NCBI RefSeq assembly: GCF_022669155.1
Contig: NZ_JALBVB010000053.1
Location: 1-57,784, forward strand
Origin: Kineococcus sp. TRM81007
GTDB taxonomy: Bacteria; Actinomycetota; Actinomycetes; Actinomycetales; Kineococcaceae
Reading direction: 5' to 3'
Length of the DNA: 57,784 nt
Position numbers and translations under genes: made by a program. The notes below the pieces were generated by a model that did not search any database, was not told where the DNA came from, and saw only the letters and a program-made list of their open reading frames with translations. Positions 29,857-37,652 of this stretch are shown here, piece after piece (positions within the stretch are counted from its first letter, which is position 1; every line of letters starts with the position of its first letter).

Positions 29857-29916
29857 CCCCGCCCGCGCGTCGCCCCGCCCGCGCGTCACCCCGCCCGCGC
29901 GTCACCCCGCCCGCGC
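29857..29916. repeat. 16-bp tandem repeat (3.75 copies) between xseA and xseB
   Basis: The unit CCCCGCCCGCGCGTCA occurs as copies 29857-29872 (last base G), 29873-29888, 29889-29904 and a partial copy 29905-29916. The xseA stop codon falls inside the third copy, so the array duplicates the stop region and spaces xseA from xseB. Confidence 0.85.
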
Positions 29917-31188
29917 TGCGATCTCGGCGTCGGCCAGCAGCACCCGCAGCGCGGTGCCCGCGGGGGCGTCACCCGGCTCGCGCACCACGCGGCCGGCGTC
30001 CTCGCCGGCGGCCACCTGCACGACGGCGTAGCCGCGCAGCAGCGTCGAGCGCGGGGAGAGCGCCCGCACCGCGGCGCGCAGCCGCTCCACCTCCAGCGCC
30101 GCCCGGTGCACGCGCCCCTCCAGGCCGTGCCGGGCGCGCTCGCGCAGCCGGGCGACCTCCGCGGCCGGCGCGTCCACCAGCACGTGCGGGTCGGCCAGCA
30201 CCGGCCGGCTGCGCAGCGCCCGCAGCGCCGCCTCCTCCCGCTCCACGCGGGCGCCCACCGCGCGCCGCGCCCGCGAGCGCAGCTGGTCCACGCGCGCCAG
30301 CTCCTCGGCCACGTCGGGCACGACGCGCCGGGCGGCGTCGGTGGGCGTGGAGGCGCGCACGTCGGCGACCAGGTCGAGCAGGGGGGAGTCGACCTCGTGG
30401 CCGATGGCGGAGACGACCGGGGTGCGCGCGCCGGCGACCGCGCGCACGAGCGCCTCGTTGCTGAACGGCAGCAGGTCCTCCACGCTGCCGCCGCCGCGGG
30501 CGAGCACGACGACGTCGACCTCCTCCAGCGCGTCCAGCTCGCGCAGCGCGGCGGCGACCTCGGTCACGGCGGCCGGGCCCTGCACGGCGACCTCGCGCAC
30601 CTCGAAGCGCACGGCGGGCCAGCGCAGCCGGGCGTTGTCGACCACGTCGCGCTCGGCGGCGCTGGCGCGCCCGCACACCAGCCCCACCACGCGCGGCAGG
30701 AACGGCAGCGGCTTCTTGCGCGCGGCGTCGAAGAGGCCCTCGGCGGCTAGGACGCGCTTGAGGTGCTCCAGGCGGGCCAGCAGCTCGCCGACGCCGACGG
30801 GGCGCACGTCGTCGGCGCTCAGGCTCAGGGTGCCGCGCTTGGCGTAGAACTCGGGCTTGGCGTGCACGACGACGCGGGCGCCGCTGCGCAGGCCGTCCGG
30901 CAGGGCGCCGCGCAGGCGCTCCAGCACCCGGCGGGTCAGCGTCACCGTCAGCGACATGTCGGTGTCGGTGTCGCGCAGCGTGAGGAAGACCACGTGCGCG
31001 CCGGGGCGGTCGCTGACCTGCACGACCTGCCCCTCCACCCACGTCCAGGGCATCCGGGCGATGTAGGCGTCCATCTTCGAGGCCAGCAGCCGCACCGGCC
31101 ACGGGTTCTCCGCGCTGGTCTCCCCGGCGGTGCCGGCACGGCGCGGCGGGTCGGCGGGTGCCTGCTGCGGGGACGGCTGCGCGCTCAC
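29902..31188 (-). CDS. xseA: Exonuclease VII large subunit
   Basis: A 428-residue XseA, the catalytic subunit of exonuclease VII. The N-terminal OB fold spans about residues 25-130 ([19 protein letters not shown]). The catalytic region follows, with [30 protein letters not shown] and ISAIGHE-type [26 protein letters not shown]. The C-terminus has a long coiled coil and the LRGYAVVQ segment. The start is a GTG at 31188 with a CAGGAT hexamer six bases upstream (leaderless type). Divergent from ispH, as in M. tuberculosis (Rv1108c and Rv1110). Confidence 0.96.
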   Translation of the reverse strand: MSAQPSPQQAPADPPRRAGTAGETSAENPWPVRLLASKMDAYIARMPWTWVEGQVVQVSDRPGAHVVFLTLRDTDTDMSLTVTLTRRVLERLRGALPDGLRSGARVVVHAKPEFYAKRGTLSLSADDVRPVGVGELLARLEHLKRVLAAEGLFDAARKKPLPFLPRVVGLVCGRASAAERDVVDNARLRWPAVRFEVREVAVQGPAAVTEVAAALRELDALEEVDVVVLARGGGSVEDLLPFSNEALVRAVAGARTPVVSAIGHEVDSPLLDLVADVRASTPTDAARRVVPDVAEELARVDQLRSRARRAVGARVEREEAALRALRSRPVLADPHVLVDAPAAEVARLRERARHGLEGRVHRAALEVERLRAAVRALSPRSTLLRGYAVVQVAAGEDAGRVVREPGDAPAGTALRVLLADAEIAARAG

Positions 31189-31194
31189 GGGCCC

Positions 31195-31200
31195 ATCCTG
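31195..31200 (-). promoter_or_regulatory. Putative -10 (CAGGAT) of xseA, leaderless spacing
   Basis: On the minus strand CAGGAT ends six bases before the xseA GTG. The divergent ispH element TACCAT lies 40 bases away. Confidence 0.4.
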
Positions 31201-31240
31201 CCCGCCCGCCGCGCGGGGGCGGGGTGTCCGGGGGCCGACC

Positions 31241-31246
31241 TACCAT
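31241..31246 (+). promoter_or_regulatory. Putative -10 (TACCAT) of ispH, leaderless spacing
   Basis: TACCAT ends six bases before the GTG at 31253. There is no ribosome-binding site, so a leaderless start is likely. Confidence 0.5.
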
Positions 31247-31252
31247 GGGGGC

Positions 31253-32320
31253 GTGACACAGCCCCTCCTCGACACCCCCGCCGCGACCGCCGACGACGAC
31301 TGCAACGACACCGCCGCGCTGGCCGGGGCGGGCGAGCGCGCCGCGTGGGACGGCGGCAAGCGGGTCCTGCTGGCCGCGCCGCGCGGGTACTGCGCGGGCG
31401 TGGACCGGGCCGTGGAGGCGGTGGAGAAGGCGCTGGAGCTGTACGGCGCCCCGGTCTACGTGCGCAAGGAGATCGTGCACAACAAGCACGTGGTGCGGAC
31501 CCTCGCCGAGCGCGGGGCCGTCTTCGTGCAGGAGACCTCCGAGGTGCCCGAGGGCGCGCACGTGGTGTTCTCCGCGCACGGGGTGAGCCCCGCGGTGCGC
31601 GAGGAGGCCGCGGCGCGCTCCCTGAAGGCGATCGACGCCACCTGCCCGCTGGTCACCAAGGTGCACCGGGAGGCCGTGCGCTTCGCCGAGCGGGACGCGG
31701 AGATCCTGCTGATCGGCCACACCGGGCACGAGGAGGTCGAGGGCACCGCGGGTGAGGCGCCGGAGCACATCACGGTCGTCGACAGCCCCGAGGCGGCCGA
31801 CGCGGTGCAGGTGCGCGACCCCGACAACCTCGTCTGGCTCTCGCAGACCACCCTCAGCGTCGACGAGACGATGGAGACGGTGCGGCGGCTGCGCGAGCGC
31901 TTCCCGAACCTCGCCGACCCGCCCAGCGACGACATCTGCTACGCCACCCAGAACCGCCAGGTGGCGGTGAAGAAGATCGCCGCGGAGTCCGACCTGGTGA
32001 TCGTGGTGGGCTCGGCGAACTCCTCCAACTCGGTGCGGCTGGTCGAGGTGGCCCTGGACGCCGGCGCGGGGGCGTCGCACCGGGTGGACGCCGCCACGGA
32101 GATCGACGACGCCTGGCTGGAGGGCGTCACCACGGTCGGTGTGACCTCCGGCGCCTCGGTTCCCGAGGTGCTGGTGCGCGAGGTCGTCGCCCACCTCGCG
32201 CAGCGCGGCTACGGGGCGGTGGAGGAGGTCACCACCGCCCAGGAGGACCTCGTCTTCTCCCTGCCCACGGACCTGCGCCGCGACATCAAGCGCCGCAGCC
32301 TGCCGGTCACGCCCGTCTGA
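31253..32320 (+). CDS. ispH: 4-hydroxy-3-methylbut-2-enyl diphosphate reductase
   Basis: A 355-residue IspH/LytB, the last enzyme of the MEP isoprenoid pathway, making IPP and DMAPP from HMBPP. The three iron-sulfur ligands are seen: C47 (GYCAGVDRA), C131 ([10 protein letters not shown]) and C229 ([11 protein letters not shown]). The catalytic Glu region [15 protein letters not shown] is present. The N-terminal ~35 residues are an acidic, Ala-rich extension. It would supply the prenyl synthase at 4241. Its 3' end overlaps that of rmuC by 14 bases (convergent). Confidence 0.96.
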   Translation: MTQPLLDTPAATADDDCNDTAALAGAGERAAWDGGKRVLLAAPRGYCAGVDRAVEAVEKALELYGAPVYVRKEIVHNKHVVRTLAERGAVFVQETSEVPEGAHVVFSAHGVSPAVREEAAARSLKAIDATCPLVTKVHREAVRFAERDAEILLIGHTGHEEVEGTAGEAPEHITVVDSPEAADAVQVRDPDNLVWLSQTTLSVDETMETVRRLRERFPNLADPPSDDICYATQNRQVAVKKIAAESDLVIVVGSANSSNSVRLVEVALDAGAGASHRVDAATEIDDAWLEGVTTVGVTSGASVPEVLVREVVAHLAQRGYGAVEEVTTAQEDLVFSLPTDLRRDIKRRSLPVTPV

Positions 32321-33491
32321 GCCCCGCGCGCTCCTCGTCGTCGAGGTCCTCGAGCAGCTCGGGGGCCGTCAGCGGGCGCACGGCGTCCTCCAGCGGGCCC
32401 ACCGCCGGCAGCTCGCCGTCGGTGACGTCCAGCTCGCGCAGCCGCCGGGCCGTGACGAGCACGCGCCGCTCCAGGGTGCCCACGAAGCGGTTGTAGTCCT
32501 CCACCGCGCGGTGCAGCGTCCGGCCCAGGGAGGCGGTGTGCCCGCCGAGGGTCCCGAGGCGCTCGTGCAGCTCGCGGCCCAGCGCGAACAGCTCCCGGGC
32601 GCTGCCGGTCACGGCGTCCTGCTGCCAGGTCAGCGCCACCGTGCGCAGCAGCGCGAGCAGCGTGGTGGGCGTCGCCAGCACCACCCGGCGGCTCATCGAG
32701 TGCTCCAGCAGCGCCGGGTCGGCCTCGCAGGCGGCGGCCAGGAACGCCTCGCCGGGCACGAAGCACACGACGACGTCGGGGGAGTCCTCCACGGCCGTGG
32801 GGTACTCCTTGGCGGCCAGGGCGTCGACGTGGCCGCGCAGCGCCTTCGCGTGCGCGGCCATCTCCGCGCGCCGCGCCGCCTCGTGCGCGGGGCCGCCGTC
32901 CAGCTCGCCGGCGCGCAGGAAGGCGGCCAGCGGCGCCTTGGCGTCGACGACGACGTGCTTGCCGCCGGGCAGGTGGACGACGAGGTCGGGGCGCACCGTG
33001 CGCCCGGACCGGGTGGTCAGGGTGGCCTGCTCGGTGAAGTCGACGCGCTCGAGCATCCCGGCGTGCTCGACGACGCGCCGCAGCTGCACCTCGCCCCAGG
33101 AGCCGCGGGAGCTGGAGGCGCGCAGGGCCCCGGCGAGGGTGGCGGTCTCGCTGCGCAGCGCGTCGGCGCCGGCGGCGAGTGCCGTGAGCTGCTCGGTCAG
33201 GCGCGCGTACTGCTCCACCCGGTCGCGCTCGAGGGTCCGCACCTGCGCCTCGACGCGGTCCAGGGTGTCGGTGACCGGGGCCACGGCCGCGGTGAGCGCG
33301 CGGCCGTCGGTGGCGCGCTCCTCCAGCTCGGTGACGCGCCGGCGCAGCAGGTCGCGCTCGGCGGTCGCGGCGGCGGCGCGGGCGGTGTCGGCACCGCGCA
33401 GCGCGCGTGCCAGCACGAGGCCGAGGGCGAGCCCGGCGAGCAGGCCCACGACGAGGCCGGTGAGCAGGAGCAGGGCGGGGCCGACGTCCAC
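32307..33491 (-). CDS. rmuC: RmuC-family DNA recombination protein
   Basis: A 394-residue RmuC. It begins with one membrane helix (about residues 5-28), then a coiled coil (30-115), then the nuclease-like domain with [37 protein letters not shown] (restriction-fold Asp and Lys) and [13 protein letters not shown]. It is thought to limit DNA inversions at short repeats. The GTG at 33491 is chosen because a CACAGT hexamer lies six bases upstream; the frame continues upstream through a tandem repeat that reads Arg-Asp-Arg-His and is unlikely to be coding. Convergent with ispH. Confidence 0.9.
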   Translation of the reverse strand: MDVGPALLLLTGLVVGLLAGLALGLVLARALRGADTARAAAATAERDLLRRRVTELEERATDGRALTAAVAPVTDTLDRVEAQVRTLERDRVEQYARLTEQLTALAAGADALRSETATLAGALRASSSRGSWGEVQLRRVVEHAGMLERVDFTEQATLTTRSGRTVRPDLVVHLPGGKHVVVDAKAPLAAFLRAGELDGGPAHEAARRAEMAAHAKALRGHVDALAAKEYPTAVEDSPDVVVCFVPGEAFLAAACEADPALLEHSMSRRVVLATPTTLLALLRTVALTWQQDAVTGSARELFALGRELHERLGTLGGHTASLGRTLHRAVEDYNRFVGTLERRVLVTARRLRELDVTDGELPAVGPLEDAVRPLTAPELLEDLDDEERAGLRRA

Positions 33492-33500
33492 GTGTGCACT

Positions 33501-33548
33501 GTGCCAGTCGCGGTGCCGGTCGCGGTGCCGGTCGCGGTGCCGGTCGCG
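33501..33548. repeat. 12-bp tandem repeat (4 copies) upstream of rmuC
   Basis: Four consecutive copies of GTGCCGGTCGCG, the first with one change (GTGCCAGTCGCG). It abuts the putative rmuC -10 element, so copy number could affect its promoter. Confidence 0.85.
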
Positions 33549-33615
33549 GCGGGTGTCCGGGCGGTGCCGCGCACTGCTCCGTCCGGGTGGTGCTGGAGCA
33601 GTCCTGTCGGTACGC

Positions 33616-33641
33616 ACGGTGACCACTTCGGTGCTCACCGT
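33616..33641 (+). promoter_or_regulatory. Hairpin with TTCG tetraloop in FkbH upstream region
   Basis: ACGGTGA and TCACCGT form the outer stem, CAC/GTG the inner stem with one C-C mismatch between them, closed by a TTCG loop. If transcribed this would be a very stable RNA hairpin; it may be a terminator of an unseen transcript or a regulator site. Confidence 0.4.
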
Positions 33642-33793
33642 GGCGGCATGTCGGTCGCCGCCACCCCTCCGGGAGCCTGGTGGTGGGCGGCGCCCGCAAC
33701 ACCGCTGCGCTGCGTGGTCAACCGGCTCCGTGGCGTGGCCAGTGAGGGCCGCGGGAGCGGACGCTTTCCTACTGCGCCGCAGCGCCCCTCCAC

Positions 33794-33799
33794 TACAGT
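33794..33799 (+). promoter_or_regulatory. Putative -10 (TACAGT) of the FkbH-ACP operon
   Basis: TACAGT lies about 140 bases before the FkbH ATG, with no clear -35. It is the best -10 match in the upstream region. Confidence 0.35.
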
Positions 33800-33940
33800 G
33801 ACGCAGCGAGAGAGTTGCGGGGGCGGCTGCGTGGTGCGCGGCGGGTGGGGGGCACCCGGCACCGGCGGGCACCGGTCCGCGCCCGCGGCTGCTCGACACC
33901 GATCGGCACCGATCGGCACCGCTCGACCAGGGGGGAACAG

Positions 33941-35995
33941 ATGCAGCACGTCGAAGCCGCCGACGAGCAGGCGGGACGGTCGCAGGACCCGGTGGCCCGG
34001 GCACTGGCGACCGTGTCCGGGGAGCAGGTACCCACGCAGCGCGCCTGCCTGGACCTGGCGCGGGCCCTGTCCGGCGCGGGCGACGCCGGCCGCGCGGTGC
34101 GCTGGGCGTTCGCGTCGATCGACGCCGGCGAGGACTTCGCCGGCTGGCTCGCCGCGTCCCGGCTGTGGCAGCGCCACCGCGACGACGTGCCGCGGCCCGC
34201 GCGCCGGGCGCGCGTCGCCGTGCTCGGCAGCTACACCACGACCCAGCTGACCGGCCTGCTGCCGCTGGCGTGCGCGCGCGCCGGGGTGGACGTGGAGGTC
34301 TACGAGTGCGGCTACGGGCTCTACCGGCAGGAGCTGCTGGACCCCTCCAGCGGTCTGCACGCCTTCGACCCCGACGTCGTGGTCCTGGCCGTCGACGCCG
34401 CCGAGGTGGACCTCCCGCAGCTCGCCGACGACCCCGAGGCGGCCGTCGAGGCGGAGCTGGGGCGCTGGACGTCCCTGTGGGACCTGGCGCGCGAGCGCTT
34501 CGGCGCCCGCGTCGTCCAGCACGGCGTCGTGGTGCCCCCCGACGAGCCGCTGGGCCACCTCGCCGCGCGCGTGCCCGGCTCCCGGTCGGCGCTGCTGCGC
34601 CGCCTCCAGGAGCGGATGGGGGAGGTGGCCGCCTCCGAGGCGGGCCGGGGCGTGGCCCTGGTGGACTGCGAGCGCCTCGCCTCCGACGTCGGCAAGCGCG
34701 TCTGGAGCGATCCGCGCTACGTGCACGCCGCCAAGCAGGCCGTGTCCCTGGCGTGCGTGCCCCTGCTGGCGCGGCACACCGCCGCGGTCCTCGCCGCCCA
34801 GCTGGGTGCCTCGCGCAAGTGCCTGGTGCTCGACCTGGACAACACGCTGTGGGGCGGCGTCCTGGGCGAGGTCGGCGTGCACGGCATCGCGCTGGGGGCC
34901 GGTGCGGCCGGGGAGGCGTTCAGCGCCTTCCAGCGCCACGTGCTGGCGCTGAAGGACAAGGGCGTGGTGCTGGCGGTGTGCTCCAAGAACGACGAGCACC
35001 TCGTGCGCGAGGCCTTCGAGCAGAACCCCGAGATGCTCCTCTCCCTCGACGACGTCGCCGTGCTCAGGGCGAGCTGGCAGGACAAGCCCACCGCGGTGCG
35101 CGGCATCGCGGCGGCTCTGGGCATCGGCGAGGACGCGCTCGTCTTCGTCGACGACAACCCCGCCGAGCGCGAGGCCGTGCGGGAGCTGGCCCCGGCCGTG
35201 GACGTGGTGCCGCTGCCCGCCGAGCCGGCCGGCTACGTCGCGGCCCTGTCGCGCTACCCGTTCTTCGAGACGGACGCCCTGACGGCCGAGGACGCCGCCC
35301 GCACCGCCCAGTACCGCGCCCGCGCGCAGGTCGCCGAGCAGCGCGAGAGCGCCGGGTCGCTGGAGGACTTCCTGCGCGGCCTGGACATGCGCGCCGAGGT
35401 GGCCCCGCTGGGGCCGGAGAACGTCGCGCGGGTCGCGCAGCTGCTGGGCAAGACGAACCAGTTCAACCTCACCACCCGCAGGCACTCCCTGGCCGACGTC
35501 GAGTCCTTCGCGGCCGACCCGGCCTGGCACGCGCAGGTCGTCCGGCTGCGCGACCGCTTCGCCGACCACGGCGTGGTGGGCGTGCTGCTGGCGCGGCGCG
35601 CCGGGGCGGTGCTGGAGGTGGACAGCTGGCTGATGAGCTGCCGCGTCATCGGCCGCACCCTGGAGGACGAGATGTTCGGCGTGCTGGTGCGGCAGGCCCG
35701 GGCGGCCGGGTGCACCCGGCTGCGCGGGACGTACGTGCCGACGGCGAAGAACGGGCAGGTCGCGGGCCTGTACGAGCGGCTGGGCTTCACCCGGGACGAG
35801 AGCGCCGACGGCGCGGCCGGGGAGGGGGCGACCGGGTGGGTGCTCGAGGTGCCCGAGGAGGCGGCCACGCCCGGGTTGGTGGCGGTGCAGGTCGACGTGG
35901 CGGCGGGTACCGGTCCGCGCGGCGCGCGCGGGCTGCAGCAGGACGGTGACGAGGTGCCGGCGCAGCGCCGGCAGGAGCAGGAGGTGTCGCGGTGA
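33941..35995 (+). CDS. FkbH-like HAD-IIIC protein (acyl-ACP loading)
   Basis: A 684-residue FkbH-type protein. Residues ~88-290 form an SGNH-like N-terminal domain (RVAVLGSYTTTQLTGLLPLA). Residues ~294-430 are the HAD-IIIC domain: DLDNTLWGG (motif I, 298-306), VCSKN (motif II), and VFVDDNPAER (motif IV, from 401). Residues ~490-635 are a GNAT-like domain with NQFNLTTRR and PTAKNGQVAGLYERLGF. FkbH proteins take a glyceryl unit from 1,3-bisphosphoglycerate, remove the phosphate and load it on an ACP. The C-terminal ~45 residues are Gln/Arg-rich. ATG at 33941 follows a strong AGGGGGG site. The stop overlaps the ACP gene. No polyketide or peptide synthetase is nearby. Confidence 0.85.
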   Translation: MQHVEAADEQAGRSQDPVARALATVSGEQVPTQRACLDLARALSGAGDAGRAVRWAFASIDAGEDFAGWLAASRLWQRHRDDVPRPARRARVAVLGSYTTTQLTGLLPLACARAGVDVEVYECGYGLYRQELLDPSSGLHAFDPDVVVLAVDAAEVDLPQLADDPEAAVEAELGRWTSLWDLARERFGARVVQHGVVVPPDEPLGHLAARVPGSRSALLRRLQERMGEVAASEAGRGVALVDCERLASDVGKRVWSDPRYVHAAKQAVSLACVPLLARHTAAVLAAQLGASRKCLVLDLDNTLWGGVLGEVGVHGIALGAGAAGEAFSAFQRHVLALKDKGVVLAVCSKNDEHLVREAFEQNPEMLLSLDDVAVLRASWQDKPTAVRGIAAALGIGEDALVFVDDNPAEREAVRELAPAVDVVPLPAEPAGYVAALSRYPFFETDALTAEDAARTAQYRARAQVAEQRESAGSLEDFLRGLDMRAEVAPLGPENVARVAQLLGKTNQFNLTTRRHSLADVESFAADPAWHAQVVRLRDRFADHGVVGVLLARRAGAVLEVDSWLMSCRVIGRTLEDEMFGVLVRQARAAGCTRLRGTYVPTAKNGQVAGLYERLGFTRDESADGAAGEGATGWVLEVPEEAATPGLVAVQVDVAAGTGPRGARGLQQDGDEVPAQRRQEQEVSR

Positions 35996-36258
35996 GCGAG
36001 ACGACGGGTGAGCTGCTGGGCGAGGACGGCGTGGACGGGCGCGTGCTGCGCGTCTTCCGCGACGTGCTGGGCGACGAGGAGCTGCAGCTGAGCGAGACCA
36101 CGACGGCGAAGGACGTGCCGGGCTGGGACTCCCTGGCCCACGTCAACATCATGTTCTCCCTGGAGTCGGAGTTCGGCGTGCAGTTCACCGACGCCCAGAT
36201 GACCTCCTTCGCGGACGTCGGCGAGCTGCGCCGCTTCCTCGCGTCGGCCGCGGGCTGA
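35992..36258 (+). CDS. Acyl carrier protein paired with FkbH
   Basis: An 88-residue acidic acyl carrier protein. The phosphopantetheine site is Ser47 in PGWDSLAHVNIMFSLE, the form seen in FkbH-associated ACPs rather than fatty-acid AcpP (DSLD). The GTG overlaps the FkbH stop (GTGA), so the two are translationally coupled and surely work together: FkbH would charge this ACP, probably with a glyceryl-type unit. The acceptor enzyme is not encoded here. A strong hairpin follows. Confidence 0.88.
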   Translation: MSETTGELLGEDGVDGRVLRVFRDVLGDEELQLSETTTAKDVPGWDSLAHVNIMFSLESEFGVQFTDAQMTSFADVGELRRFLASAAG

Positions 36259-36271
36259 CCCTGCCCGCGAC

Positions 36272-36310
36272 CCGGCCCGCGGGCCCGCCCGTGGCGGGCT
36301 CGCGGGCCGG
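36272..36310 (+). terminator. 18-bp stem terminator after the FkbH-ACP pair
   Basis: Arms 36272-36289 and 36293-36310 pair over 18 bases with a single G-T wobble and a CGT loop. It separates the FkbH-ACP operon from ychF, whose -10 follows within ten bases. Confidence 0.7.
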
Positions 36311-36317
36311 ACGGCGG

Positions 36318-36323
36318 TAGGCT
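36318..36323 (+). promoter_or_regulatory. Putative -10 (TAGGCT) of ychF
   Basis: TAGGCT lies nine bases before the GTG at 36333, so the 5' leader is at most a few bases. Confidence 0.45.
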
Positions 36324-36332
36324 GCTGTCCCC

Positions 36333-37418
36333 GTGGCCCTCACCATCGGCATCGTCGGTCTGCCCAACGTCGGCAAGTCCACCCTGTTCAACGCGCTCAC
36401 CGAGAACGACGCGCTCGCGGCGAACTACCCGTTCGCGACGATCGAGCCGAACGTCGGGGTGGTCCCGCTGCCGGACCCGCGCCTGGACGAGCTGGCCCGC
36501 CTCTTCGCCAGCGAGCGCACGGTGCCCGCCACCGTCTCCTTCGTGGACATCGCCGGCATCGTCAAGGGCGCCAGCGAGGGCGAGGGGCTGGGCAACAAGT
36601 TCCTCGCCAACATCCGCGAGGCGGACGCGATCTGCCAGGTCACGCGCGCCTTCGCCGACCCGGACGTGGTGCACGTCGCCGGCGCGGTCGACCCGGCCGA
36701 GGACATCGCGACCGTCCACACGGAGCTGGTCCTGGCCGACATGCAGACCCTCGAGCGCGCGCTGCCGCGCCTCGACAAGGAGGTCAAGGGCAAGAAGACC
36801 GACCCGGCGGTCCTGCGGGCGGCGCAGGCGGCGCAGGCCGTGCTGGACTCCGGCCGGCCGCTGTCGGCGGCGACCGCGGCGGACGACGTGGACGTCGAGC
36901 TGCTGCGCGAGCTGGGGCTGCTGACCACCAAGCCCTTCCTCTACGTCTTCAACGTCGACGAGACCGTGCTGGGGGACGAGGGGCGGATGGACGAGCTGCG
37001 CGCCCTGGTGGCGCCGGCGGAGGCCGTCTTCCTGGACGCCAAGCTGGAGTCGGAGCTGGCGGAGCTCGACGCGGAGGAGGCCGCCGAGCTGCTGGCCTCG
37101 GTCGGGCAGGACGAGCCGGGCCTGAACCAGCTGGCGCGGGTGGGCTTCGCCACGCTGGGCCTGCAGACCTACCTGACGGCCGGGCCGAAGGAGGCGCGGG
37201 CCTGGACGATCCGCGAGGGCGCCACGGCCCCGCAGGCCGCGGGCGTGATCCACACCGACTTCCAGCGCGGCTTCATCAAGGCCGAGGTCGTCTCCTTCGC
37301 CGACCTGGTCGCCGCCGGGTCGATGGCCGAGGCGAAGGCGCAGGGCAAGGTGCGCATCGAGGGCAAGGACTACGTGATGGCCGACGGCGACGTCGTGGAG
37401 TTCCGCTTCAACGTCTGA
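36333..37418 (+). CDS. ychF: YchF/OLA1-type ribosome-associated ATPase
   Basis: A 361-residue Obg-related P-loop NTPase. G1 is GLPNVGKST, G3 is DIAGIVKGA, and the G4 position reads NVDE instead of NKxD, the change that makes YchF/OLA1 prefer ATP. A helical insert (about residues 130-190) and the C-terminal TGS domain (FFTAGPKEARAWTI-like TAGPKEARAWTIREG onward, ending ADGDVVEFRFNV) complete the family pattern. It binds ribosomes and takes part in stress and translation control. Very short or no 5' leader. Confidence 0.97.
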   Translation: MALTIGIVGLPNVGKSTLFNALTENDALAANYPFATIEPNVGVVPLPDPRLDELARLFASERTVPATVSFVDIAGIVKGASEGEGLGNKFLANIREADAICQVTRAFADPDVVHVAGAVDPAEDIATVHTELVLADMQTLERALPRLDKEVKGKKTDPAVLRAAQAAQAVLDSGRPLSAATAADDVDVELLRELGLLTTKPFLYVFNVDETVLGDEGRMDELRALVAPAEAVFLDAKLESELAELDAEEAAELLASVGQDEPGLNQLARVGFATLGLQTYLTAGPKEARAWTIREGATAPQAAGVIHTDFQRGFIKAEVVSFADLVAAGSMAEAKAQGKVRIEGKDYVMADGDVVEFRFNV

Positions 37419-37420
37419 CC

Positions 37421-37448
37421 CGCACCGCCCCGTGCCGGTCGGGGTGCG
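37421..37448 (+). terminator. Possible hairpin after ychF
   Basis: CGCA and CCCCG pair with CGGGG and TGCG, with a small bulge on the 5' side. It starts three bases after the ychF stop. Weaker than the other hairpins here. Confidence 0.35.
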
Positions 37449-37606
37449 TGGCGTGCAGCACCACCTACGTGGAGTGACACTGGAGGGGAGTCGCCCCGGC
37501 ACCGAGGGGTGTCCGGACGACTTCGCGCCACACCCGCGCCCCCGGGTGTTAACGTGCAGCCCGACCGCTAGAGGTGGACATCCTGCTCGCCAGGAGTCGC
37601 CACACC

Positions 37607-37635
37607 TGGGCAAGGTGCCCAAGCAGACGTGCTTG
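37607..37635 (+). promoter_or_regulatory. Two hairpins in the leader of the peptide-binding protein gene
   Basis: TGGGCA-AGG-TGCCCA (37607-37621) and CAAGCA-GACG-TGCTTG (37620-37635) lie in tandem and end just before the AGGAGGAG ribosome-binding site. They could stabilise the mRNA or gate translation. Confidence 0.4.
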
Positions 37636-37652
37636 CTAGGAGGAGTCCCACC

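Larger units (their letters stand above)
33492..33940. other. 450-bp divergent region between rmuC and the FkbH-like gene
   Basis: From left to right it holds the CACAGT element of rmuC (33498-33503); a 12-bp tandem repeat; a hairpin at 33573-33602 (ACTGCTCC/GGAGCAGT); a hairpin at 33616-33641 (ACGGTGA-C-CAC, TTCG loop, GTG-C-TCACCGT); a TACAGT -10 candidate at 33794-33799; two direct copies of GATCGGCACC (33901-33920); and the AGGGGGGAA ribosome-binding site of the FkbH-like gene. No further gene is convincing. The unusual number of folds suggests regulation of the FkbH-ACP pair. Confidence 0.5.

Noticed and set aside
29827-29889. Longer xseB start within the tandem repeat
   Set aside because: The added residues are translated repeat (Thr-Arg-Gly-Arg type) and no ribosome-binding site supports them.
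33501-33548. Short repeats as a CRISPR array
   Set aside because: The 12-bp units are directly adjacent, with no spacers, and there are no cas genes.
33492-34004. Longer rmuC start through the tandem repeat
   Set aside because: The extra sequence reads as Arg-Asp-Arg-His repeats and would overlap the FkbH-like gene; the GTG at 33491 places the membrane anchor at the N-terminus as expected.
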